Of a stretch of 64,000 nt of DNA, positions 31,860 through 44,300 are shown one piece after another (within the stretch, counting starts at the first letter, position 1; each line of letters begins with the position of its first letter). This DNA comes from Asterias rubens. Its lineage: Eukaryota > Echinodermata > Asteroidea > Forcipulatida > Asteriidae. The position numbers and the translations under genes were made by a program. The notes under the pieces were generated by a model, which did not search any database, had not been told where the DNA came from, and worked only from the letters and a program-made list of their open reading frames with translations. The stretch is from assembly GCF_902459465.1 (NCBI RefSeq), contig NC_047066.1, positions 20,959,047 to 21,023,046 on the forward strand. Direction: 5' to 3'.

Positions 31860-32340
31860 CTAAAATGGCAAGCCCTGTGAAAACAACTTTTGAAGAAAAA
31901 ATCATGTGATAATTGTTTCACATTTATTATTCTAGGAGGTGGGGACCACACATAACGTCATTTGATATGTAATTTGAAAGTATGACAGAATAATATTTGA
32001 AATAAATGTAAACTCATTCCCTCAAACTTCAAAGCAAGGAATATGATGGGAAAAACCAATAAACATTTACTTTACCTTTACTCTCCATGGTATCTTTCTC
32101 AGCAACGATAATCATGAAGACAGTTGAGGTTGCACATGTGTTGTCACTATTTAATAATCGCACTCATCATCAAGGATCCTGGAACAGTGCAGTTCAAACG
32201 TAATCTTGCTTCTTAAAGTCTACAGCTGTGGACATTGGTTGGCTTTTCTATGGTCAAAACTTTACGCAGCCCTTGCCCCAACTTATTTCTCCTGCCCTCT
32301 CTCCTTCGCTCTCCAGCACTCTATCAGTCATCCTACAATT
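31860..32340. other. No gene confirmed
   Basis: A minus-strand ATG followed by AAAG|GTAAAG near 32075-32130 could be a first exon, but no downstream exon joins it. Otherwise nothing recognised. Confidence 0.35.
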
Positions 32341-32375
32341 TACAAATAGATAAAAGGAAAAAAAGAGTATAAAAG

Positions 32376-32450
32376 AAACTGTCCGACCACCACTGACGAT
32401 GACTAGAGCAAGCTAGTCGAAACGTTGAGACCAATTAAGAACTCACTCCA
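32376..32450 (+). ncRNA. Hammerhead-like motif of Penelope-type element
   Basis: CTGACGA (32393-32399) matches the hammerhead CUGANGA core. GACTAG/CTAGTC (32401-32406, 32413-32418) forms stem II with a 6-nt loop, and GAAAC (32419-32423) matches the second core strand. One extra base (32400) lies between the core and the stem, and stem I, stem III and the cleavage site are not clear. Penelope-like retroelements are known to carry minimal hammerheads, and the following CGTTGAGA.. and ..CACGGTAG text fits a dispersed element. No RT ORF is present here. Confidence 0.4.
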
Positions 32451-32845
32451 CGGTAGTGCAGTTAATTACAATCCTATTTAGTGCCAGCCGATTTTCTACC
32501 TTCCGCCCAGGTAGTTAAAAAGCAGGACATGCAGTTCTTTTCAGAACCAAGAAGTCTCCTGAACAATCTGAAAAATCTACTCATTGGTAGTAGAATATAT
32601 AGCAAGACAGTTCTCTAAAGAACAAACTCTACTTGGCAAGTAGACACACACATGGTGTTAACGCACACCATCACCAATTGTAATCTTAACTTAAAAGTAA
32701 AATATTGAGGCGGACAGGCTAAAAACATTTTAGTAATCAAAACAAGCATCAATCAGTGTCTAGTAATGAGTCACTTACATTGAATGAAAAAAATGGGCAT
32801 CATTTCTCTACTAATACATGTAGGCATACCATAACTGGAAAACTC

Positions 32846-33141
32846 TTCTTTTTAATGTTTACCACCCATTTTATATAAAAATGTCACACCATTAAAGCCC
32901 TATTAGTGTGGACAGTCTGTGCAAACTAATTAATATTTAAATAAATAGGGCTTTAATGGTGTAACATTTGGATAACTTTCCAAATGGCGCCACCACTTTT
33001 TCACTCATTTTTACAAAAAGGGATATCTCATTGAGGTAAATTAGATACTATATTATTTCATATAGAATGAAAAAGTGGTGGCGCCATACGGAAACTTTTC
33101 CTAACATTTTTATTAAAATGGGTGGCAAACATTAAAAAGAA
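32846..33141. mobile_element. Nested foldback elements
   Basis: An outer inverted pair (32846-32884 and 33104-33141, TTCTTTTTAATGTTT.CCACC) encloses two complete palindromes. One is 32885-32963 (CACCATTAAAGCCCTATT and complement) and the other 32970-33102 (ATGGCGCCACCACTTTTTCA and complement). This is best read as MITEs inserted into a MITE. Confidence 0.75.
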
Positions 33142-33149
33142 GACTTTTT

Positions 33150-33410
33150 TCACGTGCACATTCCAAATATTAATTAAAATTTTACATCAAATTAAAGGTC
33201 TGCTCAGGAGACATTCAATGGTGCAAACGCCACTGTCATGCCTCATCATAGGTGCTTTTGTTAATGAGTTTATGCCATCCAAAAGACAACAAACACGCGA
33301 GCTCTTCTAGCTGCCGACTGAGGTCAAAAGATTGTTGAAAAGTAAGACCCCCTCACTGCTAAATGTCAATATCGCGCTACCTCTGCTACTTTAAGTTTTT
33401 GTTCCCTCCC
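33150..33410. other. No gene seen
   Basis: No exon or RNA gene recognised. Confidence 0.4.
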
Positions 33411-33688
33411 ATCCCAGGTCAAAATTCTAGTTGAACCTAGTTAAACTGTGTTTTTAACTGGAACTAGTTGAAAACCAGTTGATAAACTAGTTAAATACAG
33501 TTAAAACCAGTTGGTTTACTATGGAAAATGGACAGACACCAACTGGTTTATAATTTAAACCTAGTTGAACACAGTTAAACCTAGTCCAAACCAGTTAGTT
33601 AATATGGAAAATGGACGAGTTTGGTCACTATCCAGTTGAACCAGTTGACCCCAGTTAACTGGGTTCAACTGCAATTTTGACCTGGGAT
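33411..33688. mobile_element. MITE rich in AACTAGTT/AACCAGTT words
   Basis: The termini ATCCCAGGTCAAAATT and AATTTTGACCTGGGAT are perfectly inverted. The interior is built of repeated CTAGTTGAACC, AACCAGTTG and CCTAGTTAAAC words in both orientations. No coding capacity. Confidence 0.8.
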
Positions 33689-33689
33689 C

Positions 33690-35010
33690 CCAGTTATCAA
33701 TATCAGTCCCAAATATTTTCAATGTTATTTTACCAAAAAGGCCCAATGCATTAGTTAGTAGTGTGGACAGACCCACCTCAAAATACGGGGAAGTAGGCCT
33801 AGCTGTCAGTTCAAAATTGTTTGTTTCTTTAAGAATGTTGTTACGTTAGACCGAGCTCCTGGTACAACAATGCCGTCCGTTCGTTCGTTTGCTCATATTA
33901 TTTAAAGCCTCAAGCATATGAAATTTCCTTCAGTAAAAGCACTTTCGAAATGTTCTTCAGTCTTCTTTTCCCTAAGGCTATATAGGTCATTCTGCAGCGC
34001 TATCATGAGCTACGAATTGTATAGTAATTACCCGTCAACTTAAATTTTATGTAAACTATTGAAAAACACACTAAAAACACGTTATAAAATACTTTTTCGA
34101 TGAACTAAAATGTTTCAACTTACCGCCCCATGTGCACCACGAATAGAAGGACTAGTTCAGGGCGTTACACTCGTAGGTAATGTACATATCTTAGGACTGG
34201 GGACCAGACCAATTCAGTCTTGCTTGGTGCCTACACACACACACACATGACGTACATGACGTATTAGACTTGATAGTAGTCGCTGGTCGCAATATTTGCA
34301 TCATAGGCGAAGCCCCCCCCCCCACCCCATAAAAAGGGGGTTATCTTGTCATTTTGTATGCTGTAACATGCATGCCCCCCCCCTCACTTAAACAAAATGA
34401 TGGAACCCCCTCCCCCACTAAACAAAATGATGGAAAAATTAGTCTTACTGTCTGTTTTTGTCCTTTTTTTTATGGCCCCCCCCATCAAAAAAAAGGTCTT
34501 TCTACAAGAAGGAAGCCTACAAAAATGTACATTTACTCATTTATTTACCTAAAATTAATTTTGTAAAGTTAAATAATGTTGAAAAAAGTATAACAAGACA
34601 ATAACCAATTATTTTCTTTGACATTATTTCACACAAGCTACATGTTCTTTCTTTCAGCATCATTTTGAATTTTAGCTGTATCTTTTAGCTTTGCATAAAT
34701 TAAATAACCCAAACAAACCTTATTAAACAAATTCAAACACAATCAAGTATAAGTTCAAATACAAATTTTATTTGTTAAAAAACATATCCATTCACCTTCA
34801 AATCATATGTATAGTTTAAACAAACAATTGAAACTTCATAATTTGACATAGTATTGACATTGTTACAATCAAAACATTTCAAAACAATTCCTTTATCTAT
34901 TTTCAACCCTCGGTTTTTACAAAGAAAATCAAGTAATTTAATGCAGCAACAATAAGCTGAAACTGCCTGCGTGACATATTTCCCATAGAAAACTAATGCT
35001 GTCAATGGAA
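33690..35010. other. No gene seen; C-rich homopolymers
   Basis: Contains C runs near 34313-34325, 34375-34383 and 34477-34483 and a short CA repeat near 34233-34247. No exon or RNA gene recognised. Confidence 0.5.
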
Positions 35011-35068
35011 AAAAACCACTAACTTAGTGTATTCGTTTATAAACAAATACACTAAGTTAGTGGTTTTT
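35011..35068. repeat. 58-bp near-perfect palindrome
   Basis: AAAAACCACTAACTTAGTGT.. pairs with ..ACACTAAGTTAGTGGTTTTT: 28-bp arms with a single mismatch and a 2-nt centre. Confidence 0.85.
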
Positions 35069-35510
35069 ATACTCACTCAAACAAGTGATATCAGATTTAA
35101 AAACTTGACAAATAGGTTCCACATTAACAATAATCATGTGCTCTCCAGGGGATTACAGTTTGCCTTCAACTGGTTGGTTTGCAGTGCTATAAGTTCATTG
35201 ATTGCATCTTCATAATTGTAATGATCAAAAGGTCATTAAATTAAAAAGTGTTTACATTTGAAAAGAATGAATCAAAATCAACAAATAAATGTTTGTTTTT
35301 GAAAGAATGTTTCTTTTCGCCAACCAAAAAAATACTTTGAAGGCCACTCTTGATCAATAAACATTCATCGATCAAGCAAGAGGCAATTTTATGAAATTCA
35401 CACAAAACAAACTAACAACCTATAGTCCTGTGCAGGGGAATTGTTTCTTTGCAAGGCAGTAAATAACAAATATTGTTATGCAGTCTTACTCCATTGACAA
35501 ACAAGCAATT

Positions 35511-35894
35511 AAAGACAGTGGACACTATTGGTAAATGTCAAAGACTAGTCTTCACAGTTGGTGTATCTCAACATATGCATAAAATAACAAACCTGTGTAA
35601 ATTTGAGCTCAATCGGTCGTCGAATTTGCGAGATAATAATGAAAGAAAAAACACGCTTGTCACACGAAGTTGTGTGCTTTCTGATGCTCGATTTTGAGAC
35701 CTCAAATTCTAAACTTGAGGTCTCGAAATCAAATTCGTGGAAAATTACTTCTTTCTCGAAAATTACGTCACTTCAGAGGGAGCTGTTTCTCACAATGTTT
35801 TATACTATCAACCTCTCCCCATTACTCGTAATCAAGAAAGGTATTATGATGATAATTATTTTGAGTAATTACCAATAGTGTCCACTGCCTTTAA
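35511..35894. mobile_element. MITE family A, inverted copy
   Basis: Same element as 31471-31855 but in opposite internal orientation, with TTAAAGACAGTGGACACT and ..AGTGTCCACTGCCTTTAA ends. Confidence 0.85.
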
Positions 35895-36334
35895 TAACTG
35901 ATCATAATAATCAGAAAGGAGAAGTCATCTAAAAGCAATTTTTGTAAAAAGACCTTAATTTACATCCCTATACAATTTGAAGAAATAGGTAGGTAAATTC
36001 TATTTTGGAGGTGATATTCTAAAACAAGTAATAATAATTTTCATTTCCTTTTTTTCAGCAAAAAGAGCAGGTGTCGAGTTTGTTTATTTATTTATTTTAT
36101 TACACTTCCAACAGCACCATTATTGCCAAATACATGAATAGGAATAGGAAATGATAAGAAATGTTCAGTTGTGCGAGTAAAAACCCATGCAATCAGGTAG
36201 GGACAGGAAACCCAATCAACAAGCAAGGCTCTGGTCCGAGGTGAAAGGCAGGGAAATAAACCTACCACATGCCAACCTGATCCCCATTGAGTTGCCATAT
36301 GCAATTAATCTCACTAATGCACCAATGTCAGACC

Positions 36335-36475
36335 ACAGGCCTGATACTTCACAGAGGCAACGAAGGCGATTGCCTACATGCCCCTTGGTCATTGCCTCAT
36401 TGCCCATGGAAAGCCCCAGTAGAAATTTACCAAGACGAAAATGCCTTGGTGACCTTACCCTTTCAAAAACGAAGC
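36335..36475. mobile_element. GGGCACCAAGGCA-type element
   Basis: CAGGCCTGATACTTCACAGA, GCCCCTTGGTCATTGCC and TGCCTTGGTGACC match the inverse of 27700-27880. It lies just downstream of the PXMP2 stop codon, in its likely 3' region. Confidence 0.5.
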
Positions 36476-36593
36476 ATACATGCCTGGACCATCAATTTAT
36501 AACAAAACTTAGGAACCATAGACTTACAATCGCATTATTAGAATAATTTCTTCAAAAATTAATACAAAAAAATGAATATATTTTTTAGTAAAG

Positions 36594-39500
36594 TTATCTG
36601 CTCCGCACTATGGCCAGGTATATTGTCCAGAGGAAAGCAACGGCACTGGCGAAAAGCACTCGATACTGAAAAGAAAACAACAAACAACTTTTAACTTTCT
36701 TCATGAGATAATAAACAAAAACTTTTTCGTGGACTGAAAGAAAGTGCAAGACTATATTAACAATTTGGGGTTGAACAAAGAAAAATTGACTAAAATAGAG
36801 CAAGATTTGAACCAATGACCTCTGGAAAAGTGCTGGCTCTCTATTAACTGAGCGATCTAGCCCTTATGTTGGTGGTCTCCCTATTTTGTCAATATCTTTG
36901 TTTGGGGTAGGTGCTGTCATAAGCCATACAACCGTTAACTGCTGTGTAGCCATGGATCACACCCAAGTGTTTAACACAATCTGGGAAACTTTATAAAATT
37001 AGATTGGTACGTGGCATGTCATGGTCGTGCGATTAAGAGCATTGGACTCAAGCTCTGCTTAGTCTTCAGGGTGTGGGTTCAAATCCCAGTCATGACACTT
37101 GTTTCCTTGAGCAAGACACTTAACACTGTTTTTCGCTTCTCTTCACTCAGGGGGAAATGGACCGTTCCGGCTTTCCACTAAGCTCCGCCCACCGCGCACG
37201 TGAGCAAGACACGTGTACGAGCACTCCCAATGACATTCTGCACGAATCTGCCGCGCGTGTCAAATATACGCACACGCATGACTGAGTTTGTCCGACCACA
37301 ATCATTGCTGTGATTGGTCAAATGGGTGAACGCGCACAGTTTGATTGACAGGCTGGATCGGTCCATTTAGACCTGTGAGGGCAGATATGGTTCTTGTTTG
37401 ATTAGCTTGGAGCGCTACATATTTGGCAGCACTCCCTGCATAGTCCCAAAGAAACTGAGATGGTGAGGAGTGAAATAAATGGTCAAGTGACCAGGGTGTC
37501 AGATGTGAGTGTTTTGTGAGAAGCCACTATTATTTATCAGGCCTTGAACTTCACTCATGAAGGGCCCGGCATTTTTCAGTTGATACAAGGGGTACTTCTT
37601 TGAGGAAAATGTAAAAGCACACTGCACCACGGCAAATGCTGCGGGTGCTGTGGGTTAAAGGAACGTTACAGAATTGGTAAGAAACAAAAGTCGTGAAGAT
37701 CACAAATTTACATCAAACTTACACGGTCTAATGATGATGATAGTATTTCAGAAATATTGCTGTCTAAAATGTCATTTGATGAGAAATAAATAATCTAACT
37801 TCGTGTTTGGAGTTTATCGCTCAGTGAGCGATTTATTAATTTTTATTTTGGCATCGATGCAATGCAAAATTTGTGATTGGTTATTCACTATTCTCTCGTG
37901 ACCCAGATGGCCGATCGATCTCAAACTTCGACAGGTTTGTCAGTTTATGTATATGGTGGATTACATAAAGTGCTTACACTGCCAGTAGTGTTCCTTTAAC
38001 TCAAGGCCTGTGTCATATATTTAATGGTACAATAAAACGAGACTCAATACTTAAACATTACATACCTGAAGTGGGACATAGTTTATATTGACGTATTGGA
38101 GAATGGTCCAGACTCTCCAGTTCATCTTAAGAGCTGTCCAGTAAGAGTGTTTGATAATGTCCACTGATGCTTTATGACCTTTGCCCTATTAAAAAGATGT
38201 TCAAAATATGAAAAGGTTAAAATAAATAGCTCATAGAACTTTGTGGAATGAGGTATCTAACACTTACCAGCACTTCGTTGTTTTCAGAGCAGTGTTATAA
38301 TGAACAGGAGAAAGAACTACCTTCATACATGTAACTTTGCCAATCATTTCCTTTGATTTTTAAAGAATTAAAAGAATTGCGTGTTGATGGGTGGTGTACT
38401 GCTTAATGACAGAAAACATGAGGTGTACCCCTTATTATGTTTTCTGTTCAAACTACTGTTCTACTGTCCACTCGCAGGTTTTTTTCCAAATGACAGTGTC
38501 ACTTATTTTAAAGGTGGGCTCATACTTCAGTAGTGAACTTATGTAAATACATGTACTGGTTTACAAGGTGTTGTGGTGCTATATGCAGCCAATCAAACCA
38601 GGAACACCAGGGCAGACCCCTCCTCTTTTCAATAATTGCACTGGGTTCTTTTGGGTGCAATACACAACTCATAGGACCAACATGACACAAGCATTATGGT
38701 AAAGGACACAGGTGTCACGACTGGGACTCGAACCTACACCCTGCTGATCAAAAACACCAGCTGTCGATTTCACCAAACTCTTGCTAACTTAGAGTTATTC
38801 TTAGGACTTAGGACAAGTTAGGTTTTGTAACCATAGACATTAGGATGCATTGAACACATCCTAAGTTAGGACAAGTTACTCATCCTAAGTGGATAGGATT
38901 AATCCTAGTAGTTCGTGAAATCGGCTGCATAGCTTGAGTCCGGTGCTCTTAACTGCTAGGCCAAGACACTATAATTAATTATTGTTATTTTCTCTTACCT
39001 CAAACATTGTAATCAGATAGAAGTAACCCAACAGGAATGGTGGAGCCACGACAAATCTGTCTACAATCACTTTCATGACCTTAGAGCCTTGGTCTTTGCC
39101 TGGTACCATTCGCTCAAGCCATCGGTAGAAATGATGTGTTACAGGTCCTGTGTAGAAGACACTACATGGGAAAGCCAATAAAGGGGAATTAATGGAGAGC
39201 TCATTACTTTTAGACACTGGACACCTTTTTTAATTGTCAAAGACCAGTCTTCTCACTTGGTGTATCTCAACATATCAAAGAATAGCAAACATGTGAAAAA
39301 TTTATCTCAATTGGTCATTGAAGTTGCAAGATACTGATAATAATGGAAGAAAAAATACCATTGTGTGCTTTTAGATGCCTGATTTCGAGACCTCAAAATC
39401 TAATTCTGAGGTTTAAAAATCAAATTAAAATATTTTTAGTTGAAAATTCAATTTTACTTCTTTCTCAAAAACTATGTTACTTCAGAGGGAGCCGTTTCTC

Positions 39501-40709
39501 ACAATGTTTTATACTATCATCAATAGCTCTCCATTGCTTGTTACCAAGTCATATGATTTTATGCCCCCCCCCCCCAATTTGTTTGTAATTTCTATCTAAA
39601 AGCTTACATGTTGTAAGATGGTAATTGGTGGTAAGCATCTTGTGAAAGTATTTGGCCTGAAACGGCCCCGTCAGATTTGTGAGGGTTTGTGTCTTTTTCG
39701 TGAATACTTTACGTCAGCACTGTAATCAGCTGAAACTTTCACACCTACCTTTAGTTGTAAATTTTTGCAAGAATATTTACTTGTTTCAAATTGTATCTCA
39801 ATATCAAATCAGTTACAAACAATGTAAAGAAAATAAAATCTTTAAAAAGTGTTATTATTCTTTACCCTGTGGCAGCAAATGCACCTATTGTCCTCCATGC
39901 TATCGGTGCGTCCCAACCACCCATCAACTTCTGTGCCAGGATGTTGGCACATGATGATACCGTTCCACTGTATGTAAATAATAAACAATAATTTAAAGTT
40001 TCTGTTGTTTACTAAAATACTACACTTGACGTGGCAATGAATATACACAAGCCCTCAAATAACAATTACTTTTCTAATGTTGCCAATGCCATAAATAAAC
40101 GCATATCGGAACACCTTTCTTCATAATTTCAGCTAATCATCAAAGAGGGTGCTATGTTAGCTTTAGTTTGGTAAACTTATCGTTCTTACATGTCTTACTA
40201 TATACCAAGGTAGAAATTAAGATACATTTTCTTTTTTAATGAATATTAATTACAAAATTAAATAAACGATATTATTTTTATGAATAATTAATAATCTAGG
40301 AATCCATAATCTAAAATTATAAACATTGAAAGTGATGGAAGGCTTGCTAAACAGACTAACAACTTGTCATGACTGACTGCAGCTAGCTGGTGGTGATGGC
40401 CAGGTGGTCAAATTAACCTCAACCGTAAACACGCCCCTCCATGGTTACATTTATGCGCCTACATGTGCAATTCTCTGGCCCCACGTACGATTACCCACCC
40501 ATGCACCCAGCCAAGGGGCGCTAGTGCCACACAGCCGGCGGCCTAAGTAAGACTAAGACTAAGAGCATAGAGTACTGTAAGGACAGTAAGAGAAATACTC
40601 ACCTCGTAATTGACTTTGTAGCTATTGGATAAGTTCGTAAAAGTCTCAGATATTGAATGAACAATTTCTTGTGTATTGGTTGGTCTTCTTCTGGTGGTTG
40701 AACCGACAT
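36594..40709 (-). CDS. PXMP2: PXMP2, peroxisomal membrane protein 2 (Mpv17/PMP22 family)
   Basis: Five coding exons, minus strand: 40709-40603, 39967-39866, 39161-38999, 38185-38066, 36665-36594, giving 187 codons and a stop. All introns are GT-AG and all phases agree. The protein starts MSVQPPEEDQPIHKKLF with the family's LRTYPIATKSITSG entry. It continues FYTGPVTHHFYRWLE (about 72-86) and VIVDRFVVAPPFL, and carries the signature MNWRVWTILQYVNINYVP (145-162). It ends YRVLFASAVAFLWTIYLA, close to the vertebrate PXMP2 C-terminus and near its usual length (about 195). PXMP2 is known as a four-helix, pore-forming protein of the peroxisomal membrane. PXMP2 rather than MPV17 is chosen from the NINYVPL..RVLFA end. 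It is divergent from the DGCR2-like gene. Introns hold SINEs and MITEs. Confidence 0.93.
36765..36905 (-). mobile_element. tRNA-derived SINE, second family
   Basis: The minus strand reads GGGCTAGATCGCTCAGTTAA (A box) and GGTTCAAATCT (B box), flanked by GGGAGACCACC and CAACCCCAAA. Another copy lies at 54375-54520 and a partial one at 45385-45465. It lies in the last intron of PXMP2. Confidence 0.7.
37015..37535 (+). mobile_element. SINE copy with nested MITE
   Basis: The tRNA head and GTTTCCTTGAGCAAGACACT body match the 29843 SINE. The body is split at about 37155-37368 by a MITE with AAATGGACCGTTCC / GGATCGGTCCATTT inverted ends. The SINE tail resumes (GGTGTCAGATGTGAGTG.., GAAGCCACTATTATT). 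In a PXMP2 intron. Confidence 0.75.
37655..37999. mobile_element. MITE related to family A
   Basis: TTAAAGGAACGTTACAGAATT.. and ..GCCAGTAGTGTTCCTTTAA are inverted ends about 345 bp apart. The inner text ACCCAGATGGCCGATCGATC, ACAGGTTTGTCAGTTTATG resembles family A. In a PXMP2 intron. Confidence 0.6.
38560..38972 (-). mobile_element. SINE copy with nested palindromic MITE
   Basis: On minus, the tRNA head (TGGCCTAGCAGTTAAGAGCA) is separated from the rest by a palindromic insert at about 38761-38927 (CTGTCGATTTCACCAAAC..GTTCGTGAAATCGGCTG, CCTAAGTTAGGACAAGTTAC). The B box and body then follow. A relative of the insert lies inside the SINE at 51015. In a PXMP2 intron. Confidence 0.75.
39209..39558. 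mobile_element. MITE family A, truncated copy
   Basis: Begins with a diverged TTAGACACTGGACACC end and carries GATTTCGAGACCTCAAAATC, then ends at a C run (about 39560) without the second terminus. In PXMP2 intron 2. Confidence 0.7.
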
Positions 40710-41349
40710 TTTTGGACCCAATTTCCCCTACTGCTCTCGCCGTGGTGGGTTGGTTAACTCGTGTTTATTTACAGTTTTGTGACACATGACACAAATTAGC
40801 CACTCATAACTTGTTTTGACGGCGACGAGGTCATGTCTTGTCCTAGACGCCTTTATCAACTCGTCAATAATTAACGTCTAATAATTTTAGCAACCTGTCT
40901 ATTTTATCTGACAAGTCTTCTTTCAAGGCCATTCCATTTTTAGTTTTAGGGTGGTGTTTAAGTGCATGGAGGTAAGTGTATGGCTTATTCACTGCTTGAT
41001 TGCAAAACTATTTAACAATGGTCCCAAAGTAACGTATAAAAAAACATACAGTTGTCTCAATGAGCTCTTGTATTTAAATACATGTTTTTGTAATTGAATT
41101 TTAGAAAAAATAATACCAACCCAAAAGTTTCAACCTTCTTATTCTACCTACTTTTGAGTGAACTGTTCCAATCGATTAACATAATACGATCTGAGTGATT
41201 TGATGCGGCCATGTTTGATCATCGTATTTTGCTCACGTTCTTGCAGCTCGGAAGTGAACTTTTCTCACAAGAATTGTACACAATTTGTGTACATTCAATC
41301 ATGTAAATGGTATTATTTGTATAATTGAAATAAGTGGGAGACTCACATC
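40710..41349. promoter_or_regulatory. Shared 5' region of PXMP2 and the DGCR2-like gene
   Basis: The two start codons point away from each other across 640 bp. The interval is unusually free of repeats for this window. No TATA box or specific factor site is claimed. A bidirectional promoter is inferred from the layout alone. Confidence 0.4.
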
Positions 41350-44300
41350 ATGGACAGTTTGGTACACCGGTTCCTCGTATGCTTCTTTTTACAAGGTAAA
41401 ACTGCGGTTGACGTATTTACAAAAACACCTTTTATTTTATAAACAAAACACAATGATCAGCATGTACGTGTACTGTGTAGTTTTAATAATTGTAACACTA
41501 ACAGTAAATGATTTTTACAATTACATAGTTCCATAGTTTAGTTAGTGAGCATCATCACAACATACACATCAAGAAATGGCAGAAGGGAAATAGGTTGAAC
41601 CATGGTTGAACAGGACTGACATCTTGAGGCTGTGCCTGTGTCATGCATGTATAGGTAGTGAATGCTCATTCATTTGTATTGTAGAAAGCAGAAAGCCTGT
41701 AGAAACACTACATTTCAATTCAAAAGATTATAGTTGTTGAACTAGAACTTTACTTAGAAGATATTTTGCCAAAATAATAAAAAAATAAAAAAAGCTCACT
41801 CACGCCGGTCACGAAACAAAGTTTCAAACAAAAGCCTGACCAAACAAAATATTGGCCGAACTATAATAATTCGTCTCCGTTTGTTGTGCAAGTAAGTGAG
41901 TTTTCATATCTCTTTCATTTTTGTGTTGTACTATTGTTTACAGTTGTTCTGCTTCTAAGAATAAATGCCGTGCCAGGGCGATCAAACAACTCAACGCCCA
42001 TCCATCATGAGCCAAACAGTTGGGATGTGCCCCACTCAAGTAAGTTAACAACCTATTCCAGATTTTGCTACAATAGCTTGACGCATCCCTTATTGATTTT
42101 CATTCGAATGAATTGCAAATTTCAAGCTCTTTACCTATTTATTTTTCACAGGTGCAGTTTGTAAAGAAGGCTGGCACATGTACCAGCCCACTTTCTCTTG
42201 CTTTAAAAGTTTTGGGTCAGTCTTCGTACAGCAGAGTGCGTTAGACTTCTGCACAACGGCAGAAAGCCATCTGGCTACCGTCACAGAGCCTGAGCTGGAC
42301 TACCTCGCTGCCTTGTCGTGGGTGGGTCAGGAATCGTCTCAGACATGGTGGATGGGGTATGAGATGCGTCAGGTCGGGGACAACTCCACAGAGTGGCAGT
42401 TGGTGGACGTGGCCGATAAAGGTGGTGACTTGGGCTGGATCGGCCTGGAAACGCCGACTGTTGAAACAGACGAGATAAAACTGTGTGTTTTACTAGCCCT
42501 TGAAGCAGACACCAAACAGTCAGCTTGGCATTTACAGTCATGCACAGAGAAGTCAACTTTCTTGTGCAAACAAGGTAAGTTGGCTATTGAACAACATTGT
42601 TGCATATGTTTTCACTTTATTTTTTTATTTGATTACATATCCAACTGCCCAATTACAGGCCTTGCAATTCACTCTTGAGGGGGCACAACAATTTTCATCT
42701 GTTAAGGGGCACATCAATGAGGAAAATGTTAATTTGTTCAGGAACCTTGCACAGGGCACCAAAGCAAAACACAGGGCACTACGGCAATTGCTGTGAGTGA
42801 ACTGGGTTATTTCGAGGCTTGCTATGTTATACTATCAAAAGCTCTCAATTACTCATTACTCCTTACTCAAGTAAGTTTTTATGCTAACAATTATTCTGAG
42901 TATTTACCAATAGTGTCCAGTGCCTTTAAAACGTTTAATGTACTTGTGTATTTCTTGTCCCTTAGATGCCCACAAAGTATGTTTAGATCGTTCAGGCAAT
43001 GAGATTTGGGAGGGAGAAAAATACATCCCTCCAGGATCTGATGCCTGCACATCCTGCCGCTGTGTTGCCGGCAAACCAGAGATGTGTCTAACCTCTATGT
43101 GTGCACAGCCCCCATGTGAGAACTATCAGCCAGATCCAGATAAGTGTTGTCATTATATCTGCATAGATGGTGGAGATGCGGATGATAAACCCAAGTGTAA
43201 GTCAATTTTACCTTCACTTCTATCCTGCCTTGACCCTTAGGGCCATGTCACACATGAGGCAATGTAAAGTGCATTGATACAATATGTGAAATCTACATGT
43301 AGCTGTTATTGTTACATGTATGTCCCAATGAGCATGATCGACACTCAGAGGATTCTTGGTGAAATCACAAGTATAAAACTTGGTGCAGTTACATGTAAAT
43401 GGACCCTTCCAATGAAATGTGCTAATTACATTCACGCATGCGTACACACTGTATTGGTTGGCAAAGGCTATAGAGTTGTGCACTAAGCAGACTCGCAATC
43501 GCGTCTGTGTCACGCAGCCATTAGCCGTGTACAAAACAGCGCGATGTTCCCTCATTTTGCCAACCAAAATGTTAGTGCGCACGTGCTATGTGCAATTTAC
43601 ATATTTCAAGGGAAGGGTCTATTGCAGTATGGTGTATGTCAGTTGAAGGAATTGGGTTTTGAGCAAAGTAATTTCACATTCGAATTATATGATGATTTCT
43701 TTTGTGTCTGAAAGGTTAAGATTTGACTCAGTAAAACCTTGAGGTGTTCTCGATTGGACATTCATAACACTTACATTAATGTCTTCCTTCAACTGTGGTT
43801 TCTTGCAGCGGATATGTCCGACACCATGCGTTGGGTATTGACCATGCTGACATCCTTCATACTCTTAGGAATGATGCTCTTCATGGTGTATCGAATGCGC
43901 CAAAAGAGAATTGCTTATCTCCGATACAGTAAGTACACCATTAGATTCATCAATGTGCATTAAGCACTGTATACTCGGTAGTTTCCCGAGTTCTGTGAAC
44001 AAAATCCTCGGGCAAATCACTCTAGTGGGATTCAAACCCATGATCTTTGCATTGCTAGAACATCTCAATGTTCTAAACCATGTTTACCGATAGAATAGTC
44101 CCAACCCTATAGGCCCCCTATTGACTCAACTTGAGTGTTTTATGTGTTAAATTTCAAATAAAAAGTTTGCATTGACATGACTTTTATGTGTGTTGGTTAA
44201 ATATTACAGTGTTATTTTGCAAATGCTTTCGTGTACATTTCAATTGCTTTTACATTGTCATTTAGTAACAAATATGACTATATTTTGTGTATTTATTGTT

